64,000 nt of DNA, from positions 4,249,208 through 4,313,207 of the forward strand of contig NZ_CP133264.1 of NCBI RefSeq assembly GCF_030915445.1, written 5' to 3'. Made by a program: the position numbers and the translations under genes. Shown piece by piece: positions 45,748 through 56,186 of the stretch. Within the stretch, counting starts at the first letter, position 1. The number at the start of each line of letters is the position of its first letter. Origin of the DNA: Clostridium sp. OS1-26 (GTDB lineage: Bacteria > Bacillota > Clostridia > Clostridiales > Clostridiaceae). Below the pieces are notes generated by a model that saw only the letters and a list, made by a program, of their open reading frames with translations, was not told the origin of the DNA and searched no databases.

Positions 45748-46656
45748 ATGAGTATAGATTTATCTAAATTAGATACAGAAAAGGTAAATAAAAATACTGT
45801 AAATATAGATAGAGTTTCTACTGTTGAAATGATAACACTTATGAATAATGAAGATTTTACTGTTGCTGAAGCTGTAAAAAAAGAAGTAAAAAATATAGCA
45901 AAGGCTGTAGATATAATTCATGAAAGATTATCAGAAGGTGGAAGATTAATCTATGTTGGTGCTGGGAACTCTGGTAGATTAGGGGTATTGGACGCCTGTG
46001 AATGCCCACCAACCTTTGGAGTAAATGAAGGCATCGTTATAGGAATATTATCTGGAGGTTACAATGCAACAGTTAGGGCCAACGAAGGTTCAGAAGACAT
46101 TGAAGAAGGAGCTATAGAGGAATTAAAAAGAATAGAGCTTTGTGAAAAAGATGCTATAGTAGGATTATCAGCTTCAGGTAGAACACCTTATGTTAAGGGG
46201 GCCTTAAAATATGCAAAGGAGATAGGAGCCTCTCATATAGCAATAAGTTGTGTAAAAGATGCTGAAATATCTTCATTAGGTCAAGTTGCCATAGAAATAA
46301 TCACTGGAGCAGAGGTTGTAACAGGTTCCACCAGGTTAAAAGCTGGAACAGCACAAAAGATGGTTTTAAATATGCTTTCTACTGGGGCTATGATAAAGTG
46401 TGGCAAAGTTTATGGAAACTATATGGTAGATGTTCGAGCGAATAATAATAAGCTTGTAGAAAGAAGTAAAAAAATAATAATGGAGTGTACCTCTGTGGAT
46501 AGAGAAAAAGCAGAGAAATATCTTCAAGAAAGCGACAAAAATGTTAAGGTCGCAGTATTTATGATATTGTCTGGGTTAAATAAGCAGGAAAGTATAGAGT
46601 TATTAGCTAAAAACGATAATACAATTTATAAAGCCTTGCAAGCTATAGAAAAATAA
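45748..46656 (+). CDS. murQ: N-acetylmuramic acid-6-phosphate etherase
   Basis: 302 aa, ATG behind TAGGAGAT. SIS fold with YVGAGNSGRLGVLDACECPPTFG (about 71-93), GGYNATVRANEGSEDIEE and GLSASGRTPYV, and the GKVYGNYMVDVRANNNKL block near 230: all specific for MurQ. It cleaves the lactyl ether of MurNAc-6-P, giving GlcNAc-6-P and D-lactate. Last gene of the sigma-54 PTS operon, with a terminator after it. The deacetylase 6 kb downstream could use the GlcNAc-6-P. Confidence 0.95.
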   Translation: MSIDLSKLDTEKVNKNTVNIDRVSTVEMITLMNNEDFTVAEAVKKEVKNIAKAVDIIHERLSEGGRLIYVGAGNSGRLGVLDACECPPTFGVNEGIVIGILSGGYNATVRANEGSEDIEEGAIEELKRIELCEKDAIVGLSASGRTPYVKGALKYAKEIGASHIAISCVKDAEISSLGQVAIEIITGAEVVTGSTRLKAGTAQKMVLNMLSTGAMIKCGKVYGNYMVDVRANNNKLVERSKKIIMECTSVDREKAEKYLQESDKNVKVAVFMILSGLNKQESIELLAKNDNTIYKALQAIEK

Positions 46657-46662
46657 AATATA

Positions 46663-46697
46663 CAAAAGGCGTAATATAGCTTACGCCTTTTGTTTTT
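46663..46697 (+). terminator. Terminator of the PTS-murQ operon
   Basis: AAAAGGCGTAA stem with complement TTACGCCTTTT, then TGTTTTTATT. Confidence 0.9.
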
Positions 46698-46726
46698 ATT
46701 ATACATTTTTTATGGAGATGATAAGT

Positions 46727-47518
46727 ATGACAATTATATATTTCTTAATAGCATTAATAGCTACAACAGTTGGTTCCATGGTAGGTTTAGGTGGAGGCGT
46801 AATAATAAAACCACTTTTAGATTTTTTAGGCCATTATAATGTATCTACTATAAGTATTTTATCTTCATCTACAGTTTTTGCTATGTCTGTAGTTTCTATT
46901 ATAAAGCAAATTAGGTATAAGTTTAAAATAGACGTAAAAAGAACTGTGCTAATAGGTACAGGATCAGTAATAGGAGGAGTTTTAGGCGATAGTATTATGC
47001 ATATAATTTTAAATGCTACTAATGAAGAGTATGTTGCTTTGTTTCAAAACATAATATTAGCACTTCTCATTATTTTCGTATACGTATATATGAACAATAT
47101 GGACAAGTATAAAAGTTATAGGATTAAAAATCTGTTTTATTGTATGATTATAGGCTTATTTTTAGGATTTTTGGGATCTTTTTTAAGCGTTGGAGGAGGT
47201 CCTATAAATGTTTGTATATTAATTATTTTCTTTTCTATGGATACTAAAGAAGCAGCTGTAAATTCCATAATTACAATATTATTTTCTCAAGGAGCAAAAC
47301 TTATTAAGATAATAACTACTATAGGGCTTTACAGTTATAATTTAAATATTTTACCTTACATGATAGCTGGAGGAGTTATTGGAGGGATATGTGGAACAAA
47401 ACTTAACAAGAACCTTTCCTCAAATATGATATTAAGAGTATTTAATGTGCTACTATTATTTTTAATACTTCTTAATATATACAATATAGTGAAAATAGAA
47501 AAAATATTGATTAGCTAA
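46727..47518 (+). CDS. TSUP/TauE-family membrane permease
   Basis: 263 aa from ATG 46727 behind GGAGATG. Eight hydrophobic segments in two repeats; the family motif VGLGGGVIIKPLL near 18-30 is mirrored by LSVGGGPINVCIL near 152-164. TSUP proteins move sulfur oxyanions or small organic acids. It lies after the murQ terminator and before the GntR regulator. Export of lactate released by MurQ is a speculative reason for its place. Confidence 0.85.
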   Translation: MTIIYFLIALIATTVGSMVGLGGGVIIKPLLDFLGHYNVSTISILSSSTVFAMSVVSIIKQIRYKFKIDVKRTVLIGTGSVIGGVLGDSIMHIILNATNEEYVALFQNIILALLIIFVYVYMNNMDKYKSYRIKNLFYCMIIGLFLGFLGSFLSVGGGPINVCILIIFFSMDTKEAAVNSIITILFSQGAKLIKIITTIGLYSYNLNILPYMIAGGVIGGICGTKLNKNLSSNMILRVFNVLLLFLILLNIYNIVKIEKILIS

Positions 47519-47541
47519 ATAATCTATTATATATAAAAATG

Positions 47542-47570
47542 TTGACAACGTTTATATAATGATATATATT
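47542..47570 (+). promoter_or_regulatory. SigA-type promoter of the gntR gene
   Basis: TTGACA, 17 bases, TATATT. The start point would fall near 47577, so the palindrome at 47581 lies in the first transcribed bases. Confidence 0.6.
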
Positions 47571-47580
47571 ATAAATATAG

Positions 47581-47603
47581 GTGGTACGTACCACACTACC
47601 AGT
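47581..47603 (+). promoter_or_regulatory. Palindromic operator at the gntR promoter
   Basis: Perfect 14-bp palindrome GTGGTACGTACCAC followed by CACTACCAGT, whose complement ACTGGTAGTG is shared with the two sites before agaS (ACTGGTAATG). Position just after the -10 suggests autorepression. Confidence 0.55.
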
Positions 47604-47632
47604 GATGAAATGCACGGGATTTGGAGGTGGAT

Positions 47633-48358
47633 ATGAAACAAATTGATAAAGCAAGTAGAATTCCGCTGTATTCTCAATTAATGGATATAATAATTGAGGA
47701 AATTGAAACCTCAATGCATGAAGATGATCAGCTGCCTTCTGAAAGAGACATTTGTGAGAAATATGATGTAAGCAGGTCCACGGTAAGGCAAGCCATAACG
47801 GAGCTTGAAAGAGAAGGTTACATCTATAAAGTGCATGGCAAAGGAACCTTTGTGGCATCAAAAAAATTGGATCAGGATCTAGTTAAATTCTATAGCTTTA
47901 CCGAAGAAATGAAAAAGCTAGGTAAAAAGCCAGTTTCAAAAGTTTTGATGTTTGAAATTGTAGGTATTAGCAATAAGATAAGCAAAAAGATGAGGATGGA
48001 AGAAGGAACTTTGGCTTATAAATTTACAAGATTGAGAATAGCGGATAATATTCCTATGATTGTAGAAACAAGTTATGTTCCATATGATAAGTTTCCTGGA
48101 ATAACTAAGGAAAACTTAGAAAAAGAGGCATTGTATGATATTTTAAAAAATAAATTTGAAGTTAACCTTACAATGGCGGAGGAAACATTTCAACCGGTTT
48201 TAACAAATGAAGAAGAAGCTGAAAAGCTAGAGATATCTAAGGAGTCGCCAAGTTTGAAAATAGAGAGATTCACATATGAAAATGATGACATTATAGAATA
48301 CACTATAAGTATTGCTAGAGGTGATAAATTTAAATATAGAGTAAGATTAGAAAAGTAA
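47633..48358 (+). CDS. GntR-family (HutC/UTRA) regulator of the aga operon
   Basis: 241 aa from ATG 47633 behind GGAGGTGG. Winged-helix N-terminus (about 1-75): IPLYSQLMDIIIEEIE, LPSERDICEKYDVSRSTVRQ, VHGKGTFVA. UTRA effector domain from about 95 to 235, which in relatives binds phosphosugars such as GlcNAc-6-P or GlcN-6-P. It stands just before the N-acetylgalactosamine operon, which has ACTGGTAATG palindromes in its leader. Likely a repressor released by an amino-sugar phosphate. Confidence 0.9.
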   Translation: MKQIDKASRIPLYSQLMDIIIEEIETSMHEDDQLPSERDICEKYDVSRSTVRQAITELEREGYIYKVHGKGTFVASKKLDQDLVKFYSFTEEMKKLGKKPVSKVLMFEIVGISNKISKKMRMEEGTLAYKFTRLRIADNIPMIVETSYVPYDKFPGITKENLEKEALYDILKNKFEVNLTMAEETFQPVLTNEEEAEKLEISKESPSLKIERFTYENDDIIEYTISIARGDKFKYRVRLEK

Positions 48359-48360
48359 TG

Positions 48361-48410
48361 TAGTATATCAATAATAAAAAAAATATTATTGATATACTAC
48401 AAAAAAATAA
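48361..48410 (+). terminator. Terminator of gntR
   Basis: TAGTATATCAATAAT stem with perfect complement, then CAAAAAAATAA; AT-rich but 15 bp long. Confidence 0.6.
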
Positions 48411-48414
48411 TTAT

Positions 48415-48435
48415 ACTGGTAATGACGTCATTACT
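48415..48435 (+). promoter_or_regulatory. Operator 1 before agaS
   Basis: ACTGGTAATGACGTCATTAC contains the perfect 16-bp palindrome GTAATGACGTCATTAC. Lies upstream of a possible -10 TATTAT near 48492. Confidence 0.6.
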
Positions 48436-48532
48436 TTTACGTGTTTCTTAAAATAAATGGATAAGCATATTTCAAGTATAAATGCAGATTAGTATTATAC
48501 TAATCAAAATATAAGAATTTAAATTTAGCCAA

Positions 48533-48564
48533 ACTGGTAATGATGTCGTAATAACATTACTACC
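48533..48564 (+). promoter_or_regulatory. Operator 2 before agaS
   Basis: ACTGGTAATGATGTCGTAAT is an imperfect copy of operator 1, and GGTAATG also pairs with the following CATTACTACC. Spaced 118 bases from operator 1, compatible with looping. Confidence 0.55.
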
Positions 48565-48623
48565 TAGAACATATAAATAAAATATGAAAAAAATACAGTT
48601 AATATAAAAGAGTAGGTGATTAT

Positions 48624-49805
48624 ATGAATAAGTTATTCAATGTAGATGTTAATGAACTAAAAAAGATTGGAGGATATCACACAGCAAAGGAGGTTTACCA
48701 TCAACCAAAGCTTTGGAGGGAAACCTTAGATATAATTAATCTTAATAAAGAACAAATATCTGTCTTTATAAATGGTAAGTTAAATAAGGATTCAGTAAGA
48801 ATAATTCTTACTGGCGCAGGAACCTCTGCTTATGTTGGAGATATAGCTGCACCATATTTATCAAGAATTTTGGGAGTAAGGGTAGAAGCAATAGCAACAA
48901 CTGATATAGTAAGTAATCCAGAAGACTTTTTAAAAAAAGATACGCCAACAATATTAGTATCCTTTGCACGCTCAGGGAATAGTCCTGAAAGTGTTGCAAC
49001 CTATGACTTAGCCGAACAGTTAGTAAATGATATAAATCAAATTGTTATAACCTGTAATAAAGATGGTGCTTTGGCAAAGAAAGCCCAAGGTAATGATAAC
49101 AATTTAGTGATACTAATGCCAGAAGAATCAAATGATCAGAGCTTTGCGATGACAAGCAGTTTCAGCTGTATGCTGTTAACAACTTTAATTATATTTGATA
49201 TGAAAAATCTTAATAAAAACACTGTTACTATTGAAAATATTATAACAAATGCTAACAAAATATTGGATACTGAAGTCAGTGAAATATTAAACTTAGTTAA
49301 ATTAGGCTGTGACAGAGTTGTATATTTAGGATCTTCAGCATTAAATGGACTATCAAAAGAAGCAGCTTTGAAGAATCTAGAATTAACAAGTGGTAAAGTA
49401 AATTCAACTAGCGAGTCAGTTTTAGGCTTTAGACATGGTCCAAAATCAATTGTTAATGAAAAAACTTTAGTTTTTGTGTTTGTATCTAATGATGAGTACA
49501 CAAGAAAGTATGATATAGACTTGTTAAGAGAAATATACAATGATAAGGGAAATCATAAGGTAGTTGCTATAACCTACAATAAAGATACTGAAATAGATGA
49601 GATAGCAGATAAAGTATTTATCGCAAATTCAGAACAGTATGAAGTAATTAGTGATGCTTTTGAAGCTTTAAATTTTGTTCTTTATGCTCAAATGTTTGCA
49701 CTTTTTTACTCATTAGAGCTTGGAATATCACCAGACAATCCAAGACCAGATGGAACAGTTAATAGAGTAGTCAAAGGTGTTACAATACACCAGTATGATA
49801 AATAA
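48624..49805 (+). CDS. agaS: Galactosamine-6-phosphate deaminase/isomerase AgaS
   Basis: 393 aa, ATG behind GTAGGTG. Two SIS domains: ILTGAGTSAYVGD (about 61-73) with SFARSGNSPESVAT (about 113-126), and YLGSSALNGLSKEAALKNLELT (about 234-255) with SVLGFRHGPKS. The C-terminus NPRPDGTVNRVVKGVTIH is typical of AgaS. The enzyme converts GalN-6-P to tagatose-6-P and ammonia. First gene of the N-acetylgalactosamine operon, behind two operators. Confidence 0.9.
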   Translation: MNKLFNVDVNELKKIGGYHTAKEVYHQPKLWRETLDIINLNKEQISVFINGKLNKDSVRIILTGAGTSAYVGDIAAPYLSRILGVRVEAIATTDIVSNPEDFLKKDTPTILVSFARSGNSPESVATYDLAEQLVNDINQIVITCNKDGALAKKAQGNDNNLVILMPEESNDQSFAMTSSFSCMLLTTLIIFDMKNLNKNTVTIENIITNANKILDTEVSEILNLVKLGCDRVVYLGSSALNGLSKEAALKNLELTSGKVNSTSESVLGFRHGPKSIVNEKTLVFVFVSNDEYTRKYDIDLLREIYNDKGNHKVVAITYNKDTEIDEIADKVFIANSEQYEVISDAFEALNFVLYAQMFALFYSLELGISPDNPRPDGTVNRVVKGVTIHQYDK

Positions 49806-49832
49806 AAAGCTTAATATTAAGGAGGGGACATT

Positions 49833-50306
49833 ATGCCAAATATTTTACTAACTAGAATCGATAATAGACTAATACATGGACAGGTGGGAGTAACTTGGGT
49901 AAACCACTTAGGTGCAAATTTAATAGTAGTTGCAAATGATGAAGTTGCTGATGATGAAGTACAACAAAACTTAATGGATATGGTAGTACCTGATGTGATA
50001 GGTACAAGATACTTTACTCTTCAGAAAACAATAGATGTGATTCATATGGCTTCTGATGATCAGCTTATTTTCATGGTTTGCAGAACACCACAGGATGCAT
50101 TAAAACTAGTAGAGGGTGGAGTTCCTATAAAAAAAGTAAATATAGGAAATATGCACTTTAGCGAAGGTAAACAACAGGTAACTAGCACAGTATCACTAGA
50201 TGAAAGTGATAAAGAAGCCTTTAGAAAGCTTCACAAGCTTGGAGTTCAATTAGAGATTAGAAGAGTTCCAGATGAAAAAGCGGATGATATACTTAAATTT
50301 TTATAA
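49833..50306 (+). CDS. agaV: PTS IIB component, N-acetylgalactosamine type
   Basis: 157 aa, ATG behind AAGGAGG. Phospho-His15 in TRIDNRLIHGQVGVTW; NDEVADDEVQQNLMDMV follows. It belongs to the mannose-sorbose PTS family; the surrounding aga genes assign the substrate. The order here is IIB-IIC-IID-IIA, the reverse logic of the first PTS cluster, where IIA comes first. Confidence 0.9.
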   Translation: MPNILLTRIDNRLIHGQVGVTWVNHLGANLIVVANDEVADDEVQQNLMDMVVPDVIGTRYFTLQKTIDVIHMASDDQLIFMVCRTPQDALKLVEGGVPIKKVNIGNMHFSEGKQQVTSTVSLDESDKEAFRKLHKLGVQLEIRRVPDEKADDILKFL

Positions 50307-50333
50307 TATTAATTAAAGGGGAGGGAATTTATT

Positions 50334-51101
50334 ATGCTTATTCAAGCCTTATTAATCGCTATTTGGGCTGGTATAGCAGGAATAGACTTGTTCGACGGAT
50401 TGCTGCATATACACAGACCACTTGTTACTGGTTTAGTTATTGGTTTAATTTTAGGTGACGTTCATACCGGTCTTGTTACCGGTGCAACTCTAGAACTTGT
50501 TTGGATGGGTATGGTTCCATTAGCAGGAGCTCAGCCACCAAACGTAGTAATAGGGGGTATTATTGGTACATCTTTTGCAATATTAGCTAAGCAAAATCCA
50601 AATGTAGCTGTAGGAATAGCAGTTCCTTTTGCAGTAGCAGTACAAGGAGCAATAACATTAATATTTACAGCTTTTTCACCTATAATGCATAAGGCTGACA
50701 GATTTGCAGAAGAGGCTAATACTGCCGGAATTGACAGAATAAACTACTTAGGGATGGCAGTATTATTTGTCTTCTACTTTGTAATCGCTTTCTTACCTAT
50801 ATATCTAGGTGCAGACTCAGCTAAAAATATAGTTCAAGCATTACCAACATGGTTAATTGGAGGATTATCTGTAGCAGGTGGCATGATGCCAGCAATAGGA
50901 TTTGCAATGCTATTAAAGATTATGTTGAAGAAAGAATATATTGCATTTTTAATAATCGGATTTATATTTGCAACTTATGGAAAACTTCAAATACTACCAA
51001 TTGCATTAATAGGAACAGCAATTGCATTATATGACTTCTTCGCAAATAAAAGTAGAGGGGAAAAGGTTACTAAAAGGGAGGTGCATTCAGGTGGAATCTA
51101 A
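50334..51101 (+). CDS. agaW: PTS IIC component, N-acetylgalactosamine type
   Basis: 255 aa, ATG behind AGGGGAGG. GLVIGLILGDVHTGLVTGAT (about 34-53) is the IIC block, followed by ELVWMGMVPLAGAQPPN, characteristic of AgaW-type IIC. Seven or eight membrane segments. Overlaps the IID gene by 11 bases. Confidence 0.92.
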   Translation: MLIQALLIAIWAGIAGIDLFDGLLHIHRPLVTGLVIGLILGDVHTGLVTGATLELVWMGMVPLAGAQPPNVVIGGIIGTSFAILAKQNPNVAVGIAVPFAVAVQGAITLIFTAFSPIMHKADRFAEEANTAGIDRINYLGMAVLFVFYFVIAFLPIYLGADSAKNIVQALPTWLIGGLSVAGGMMPAIGFAMLLKIMLKKEYIAFLIIGFIFATYGKLQILPIALIGTAIALYDFFANKSRGEKVTKREVHSGGI

Positions 51102-51894
51102 TGTAAATGTAGAAAAAGTTATAACCAAAAAAGACTTAAATAGAATGGCTTGGCGCTCATTATTCCTTCAAGCATCCTTTAACTATGAGAGAATGCAAGC
51201 TTGTGGATGGCTATACAGCTTGTTACCTGGATTAAAGAAAATTCATAAAAATAAGGCTGACTTATCAACTGCAATGAAAGACCATATGGAATTCTTTAAT
51301 ACACATCCTTTTCTTGTAACTTTTATTATGGGTGTAGTTACTGCTATGGAAGAAGCAAAGGAAAATAGGGATACAATAAGAGCTATTAAAGTTGCAACTA
51401 TGGGACCACTTGGTGGTATCGGTGATGCTTTATTCTGGCTAACAGCTCTTCCAATATGTGTAGGCATTGGAGCATCTTTAGGTATGCAGGGCAGCATAGC
51501 GGGTCCAATTATATTCTTAGCATTATTTAATGCATTGCATTTTGGATTAAGATTCGGATTAATGCACTATGGTTATAATACAGGAACTAAAGCTATTAAA
51601 GCATTAAAAGAAAATACTAAGTATGTTGCACATGCTGCATCAATAGTTGGTATAACAGTAGTTGGTGGATTAATAGCATCATATATAAACTTCAAAACTA
51701 CTATAGTTTTAACAGCAGGTAAAGCAAAGGTTGCTCTTCAGCCAGATGTTTTAGACAAAGTGCTACCTAATATGCTTCCCCTTGGATACACATTTTTAAT
51801 GTACTATTTACTAAAGAAAGGATTTTCACCAATCAAGCTTATTGGAGTAACTGTAGTATTTGGCATAATAGGAAGATTAATAGGAATAGTATAG
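51091..51894 (+). CDS. agaE: PTS IID component, N-acetylgalactosamine type
   Basis: 267 aa; a GTG at 51091 with AGGGAGGTG 7 bases upstream decides the start (residues VESNVNVEKV); a longer frame from 51022 lies wholly inside the IIC gene. RSLFLQASFNYERMQACGW and TMGPLGGIGDALFW are the IID motifs. Followed by an unusual 80-base spacer with a stem-loop before IIA. Confidence 0.9.
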   Translation: MESNVNVEKVITKKDLNRMAWRSLFLQASFNYERMQACGWLYSLLPGLKKIHKNKADLSTAMKDHMEFFNTHPFLVTFIMGVVTAMEEAKENRDTIRAIKVATMGPLGGIGDALFWLTALPICVGIGASLGMQGSIAGPIIFLALFNALHFGLRFGLMHYGYNTGTKAIKALKENTKYVAHAASIVGITVVGGLIASYINFKTTIVLTAGKAKVALQPDVLDKVLPNMLPLGYTFLMYYLLKKGFSPIKLIGVTVVFGIIGRLIGIV

Positions 51895-51912
51895 TAGATA
51901 AATTTAGACAAT

Positions 51913-51944
51913 GCTTCAGTTGGAACTCTAGTCTCAACTGAAGC
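51913..51944 (+). other. Intra-operon stem-loop between IID and IIA
   Basis: Perfect 10-bp stem GCTTCAGTTG/CAACTGAAGC, 12-base loop, then TAAAAAATTATTT. It may attenuate or process the operon mRNA, so that genes after it are expressed at a different level. Confidence 0.6.
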
Positions 51945-51974
51945 TAAAAAATTATTTGAAGCGAGGTAAGCAGC

Positions 51975-52397
51975 ATGATAGGAATAGTTGTAAGTGGTCA
52001 TGGAAATTTTGCCAGTGGAATTATGAGTTCATTAGAACTTATAGCTGGAAAACAAGAAAATGTAATAGGAGTAGACTTTACTATAAAAGATAATATTGAA
52101 AGCCTACAAAGTAAACTTGAAAATGCAGCAAAGGAACTAAGTGGTTGTGAAGGAATATTATTTTTAACGGATATAGCAGGGGGATCGCCCTTTAGAACCT
52201 GTGCCCTTTTATGTCAAGAGTTAAAAAATAGCAGGGTTGTGGCAGGTACGAATGTAGGAATGATACTAGAAATCAGCTTATCTAGAGAAGGTATAAGCAT
52301 AGAAGAATTAAAAAACATGGCGCTGCAATCAGGAATTAGTGCAGTAAAGGCTTTTGAACCAAGAGAGAAAAAACAAGTTAATAATAATGGAATCTAG
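51975..52397 (+). CDS. agaF: PTS IIA component, N-acetylgalactosamine type
   Basis: 140 aa, ATG behind GCGAGGTAAG. Phospho-His9 in VSGHGNFASG; LFLTDIAGGSPFRT (about 63-76) is the AgaF version of the EIIA motif. The GHG/SPF variants fit N-acetylgalactosamine rather than mannose systems. It completes the PTS. Confidence 0.9.
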   Translation: MIGIVVSGHGNFASGIMSSLELIAGKQENVIGVDFTIKDNIESLQSKLENAAKELSGCEGILFLTDIAGGSPFRTCALLCQELKNSRVVAGTNVGMILEISLSREGISIEELKNMALQSGISAVKAFEPREKKQVNNNGI

Positions 52398-52415
52398 ATT
52401 TGGAGATGATCTAAA

Positions 52416-53567
52416 GTGCTATATGGTATAAAAGCTAAAAGTATTTATTGTGAAAATAGAATTTTAGAAAATGCAACTATTATAATTGAAAACGGAATTA
52501 TAAAAAAAGTTCTAGAAGAACATGAAGAAAATAATGTGGGAAATGTAATAGATTTAAGTAAATACAGTATTATTCCAGGTTTAATTGATTTGCATGTACA
52601 CGGTGCCAATGGATACGATACCATGGACAGTAATCATCATTCACTAAATGAAATATCAAAATACTTAGCATCTCGTGGAATAACTTCATTTCTTCCGACT
52701 ACAGTTACCGAAGAGGTTAAAAAAATAAAACAAGCTCTTGTTAACATTAGTTTCTGCATGGATAAAGTTGAAGGTGCTGAAATTTTAGGATCTTATATAG
52801 AAGGACCATATATTTGTAAGGAGCATAAAGGTGCTCATGCGGAACATTTAATAAGGGACTTAAATTTAAAGGAATTAGAAGAATTAATTGAAGTGTCAAA
52901 ACATACTGTAAAAGTTATAACTATTGCACCAGAGAAGAAGAATGCATATGAGTGTATAAAATATTTAACATCAAATAATATACAAGTATCAATGGGACAT
53001 ACAAATGCTACCTATGATGAAGCAGCTGTTGCTATAGATTCTGGAGCTAAAGTTGCGGTACACACCTTTAATGGCATGAGAGGTTTTAACCATAGAGAAC
53101 CGGGGATTTTGGGAGCAGTTTTAACTAAGGATGACGTGTATTGCGAATTAATATGCGATTTAGTTCATGTTCATCCCGCTGCTGTAGATTTGTTATTAAG
53201 GTGCAAAGATAAAGAAAAAGTAATTTTAATTAGTGATGGAATTCAAGCGTCCGGACTGCAGGATGGTGAATATATGCTTGGGGCATTAAAGGTTAATGTA
53301 AAATGTTCTATTGCTAGAGTAGAAAGCGGCTCATTAGCAGGAAGCACAACTGCTATTTTGACTTGTGTGAAGAATATTATAAAAAAAGTAGGGGTAGAAC
53401 CTCTAGACGCTATAAAAATGGCTTCTTTTAACCCAAGCAAATTATTGAATGTTGATAAATTAGTAGGAAGTATTAGAGAAGGAAAAAAGGCAAATTTAGT
53501 TATTATAGATGATAATTTTAATGTAGTAAAAACTTTAATTAATGGTAAAGAAGTATTTACTCGCTAA
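52416..53567 (+). CDS. agaA: N-acetylgalactosamine/glucosamine-6-phosphate deacetylase
   Basis: 383 aa, GTG start behind TTGGAGATG. Amidohydrolase barrel: LIDLHVHGANGYDTMD (about 57-72), EGPYICKEHKGAH (metal Glu, about 129), SMGHTNATYDEA (His near 193), HTFNGMRGFNHREPG (His near 214) and ISDGIQASG (Asp near 273). Converts GalNAc-6-P to GalN-6-P for AgaS. The NagA and AgaA types are not separable by eye; context favours AgaA, but use on GlcNAc-6-P from MurQ is plausible. Confidence 0.9.
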   Translation: MLYGIKAKSIYCENRILENATIIIENGIIKKVLEEHEENNVGNVIDLSKYSIIPGLIDLHVHGANGYDTMDSNHHSLNEISKYLASRGITSFLPTTVTEEVKKIKQALVNISFCMDKVEGAEILGSYIEGPYICKEHKGAHAEHLIRDLNLKELEELIEVSKHTVKVITIAPEKKNAYECIKYLTSNNIQVSMGHTNATYDEAAVAIDSGAKVAVHTFNGMRGFNHREPGILGAVLTKDDVYCELICDLVHVHPAAVDLLLRCKDKEKVILISDGIQASGLQDGEYMLGALKVNVKCSIARVESGSLAGSTTAILTCVKNIIKKVGVEPLDAIKMASFNPSKLLNVDKLVGSIREGKKANLVIIDDNFNVVKTLINGKEVFTR

Positions 53568-53596
53568 AGACATATTTAGCTAGGGAGGAATTATAA

Positions 53597-55377
<1,781 letters not shown>

Positions 55378-55394
55378 TTTTAAGATAGTTTTAG

Positions 55395-55429
55395 ACTGTA
55401 GTTAAATGTATATTTAATTACAGTTTTTT
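55395..55429 (+). terminator. Terminator of the aga operon
   Basis: CTGTAGTTAAAT stem pairing with ATTTAATTACAG, then TTTTTTC. Confidence 0.85.
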
Positions 55430-55450
55430 CTTTATATATATGGCTTTAAA

Positions 55451-55480
55451 TCAGAAAGTTAACTTTCGAGCTTATACCCT
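55451..55480. repeat. Dispersed repeat family A, short copy (A5)
   Basis: TCAGAAAGTTAACTTTCGAG, then CTTATACCC. Same palindrome as the copy at 38352, again just after a terminator/3' end. Confidence 0.6.
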
Positions 55481-55584
55481 GTAGCGCAAAAATCCTAAAT
55501 ATATAAGAAACTTTGATTTTATTTATAATATTGGTATAATTTAAATATGCAAATTATTCTAGAGAAAAGAGGTAACTGAATATT

Positions 55585-56100
55585 ATGTTAAAAGAATTAT
55601 TAAAAAAAGATGAAATAGCAGCAATGAAGGCAAGAGAAAAGGCAAAGGTAAGTGTTTTAAGATTAGTGAGCGCTGATATAAAAGCCTTTGAAGTTAATGA
55701 GAGACAGGATATTTCTGATGAAGGTGTTATAAAAATAATAGAAAAAAATATAAAACAAATAAAAGAAGCCTTAGAGTATGCTAAACAATTAAACAATGAA
55801 GAAAAAATAGCAGAAGGGAATTATGCTCTTGAAGTTTTAACCCCATATCTTCCAAAACAATTAAGTGAAGAGGAAGTAGAGGAAATAATAAAAGAGATTA
55901 TAGCTAATGGAAACTATACAGCAGCAGATATGGGAAAAATAATGAAAGAAACTATGCCAAAAGTTGCTGGTAAATTTGATAGATCAAAAATTAATCCTGA
56001 TGGTAAAAAAATTATTAGGATAATTTATAGGGGATTAGGCAGAAAGTTAACTTATACGACCGGATATGTTTCCAAGCTTCAGCCTGTTAAAAGTTTTTAA
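55585..56100 (+). CDS. YqeY/GatB-tail-like protein with repeat-derived C-terminus
   Basis: 171 aa, ATG behind AGAGGTAAC. Residues 1 to about 140 match YqeY: VLRLVSADIKAFEVNER (about 25-41), ALEYAKQLNNEEKI, EVLTPYLPKQLSEEE (about 83-97) and DMGKIMKETMPKVAG. This domain resembles the tail of GatB and is thought to bind tRNA. Usual length is about 147-150 aa. The last 20 residues (from about 152) are read from the left arm and core of a family A repeat at 56041, so the native end has been replaced. The core fold should survive. Confidence 0.85.
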   Translation: MLKELLKKDEIAAMKAREKAKVSVLRLVSADIKAFEVNERQDISDEGVIKIIEKNIKQIKEALEYAKQLNNEEKIAEGNYALEVLTPYLPKQLSEEEVEEIIKEIIANGNYTAADMGKIMKETMPKVAGKFDRSKINPDGKKIIRIIYRGLGRKLTYTTGYVSKLQPVKSF

Positions 56101-56149
56101 AACTACCTTCAGCTTTGGAACCATATTCCTTTGTATAAGCTAACTTTCT
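56041..56149. repeat. Dispersed repeat family A, complete copy (A6)
   Basis: Outer arms AGAAAGTTAACTTATAC and GTATAAGCTAACTTTCT are 17-bp inverted repeats with one mismatch. Inner arms TTCCAAGCTTCAG and CTTCAGCTTTGGAA also pair around GTTAAAAGTTTTTAAAAC. About 109 bp, MITE-like in form, overlapping the last 20 codons of yqeY. Confidence 0.75.
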
Positions 56150-56186
56150 AGATAGTTTCTTTATAACTCATCTAAATTATACAGTA

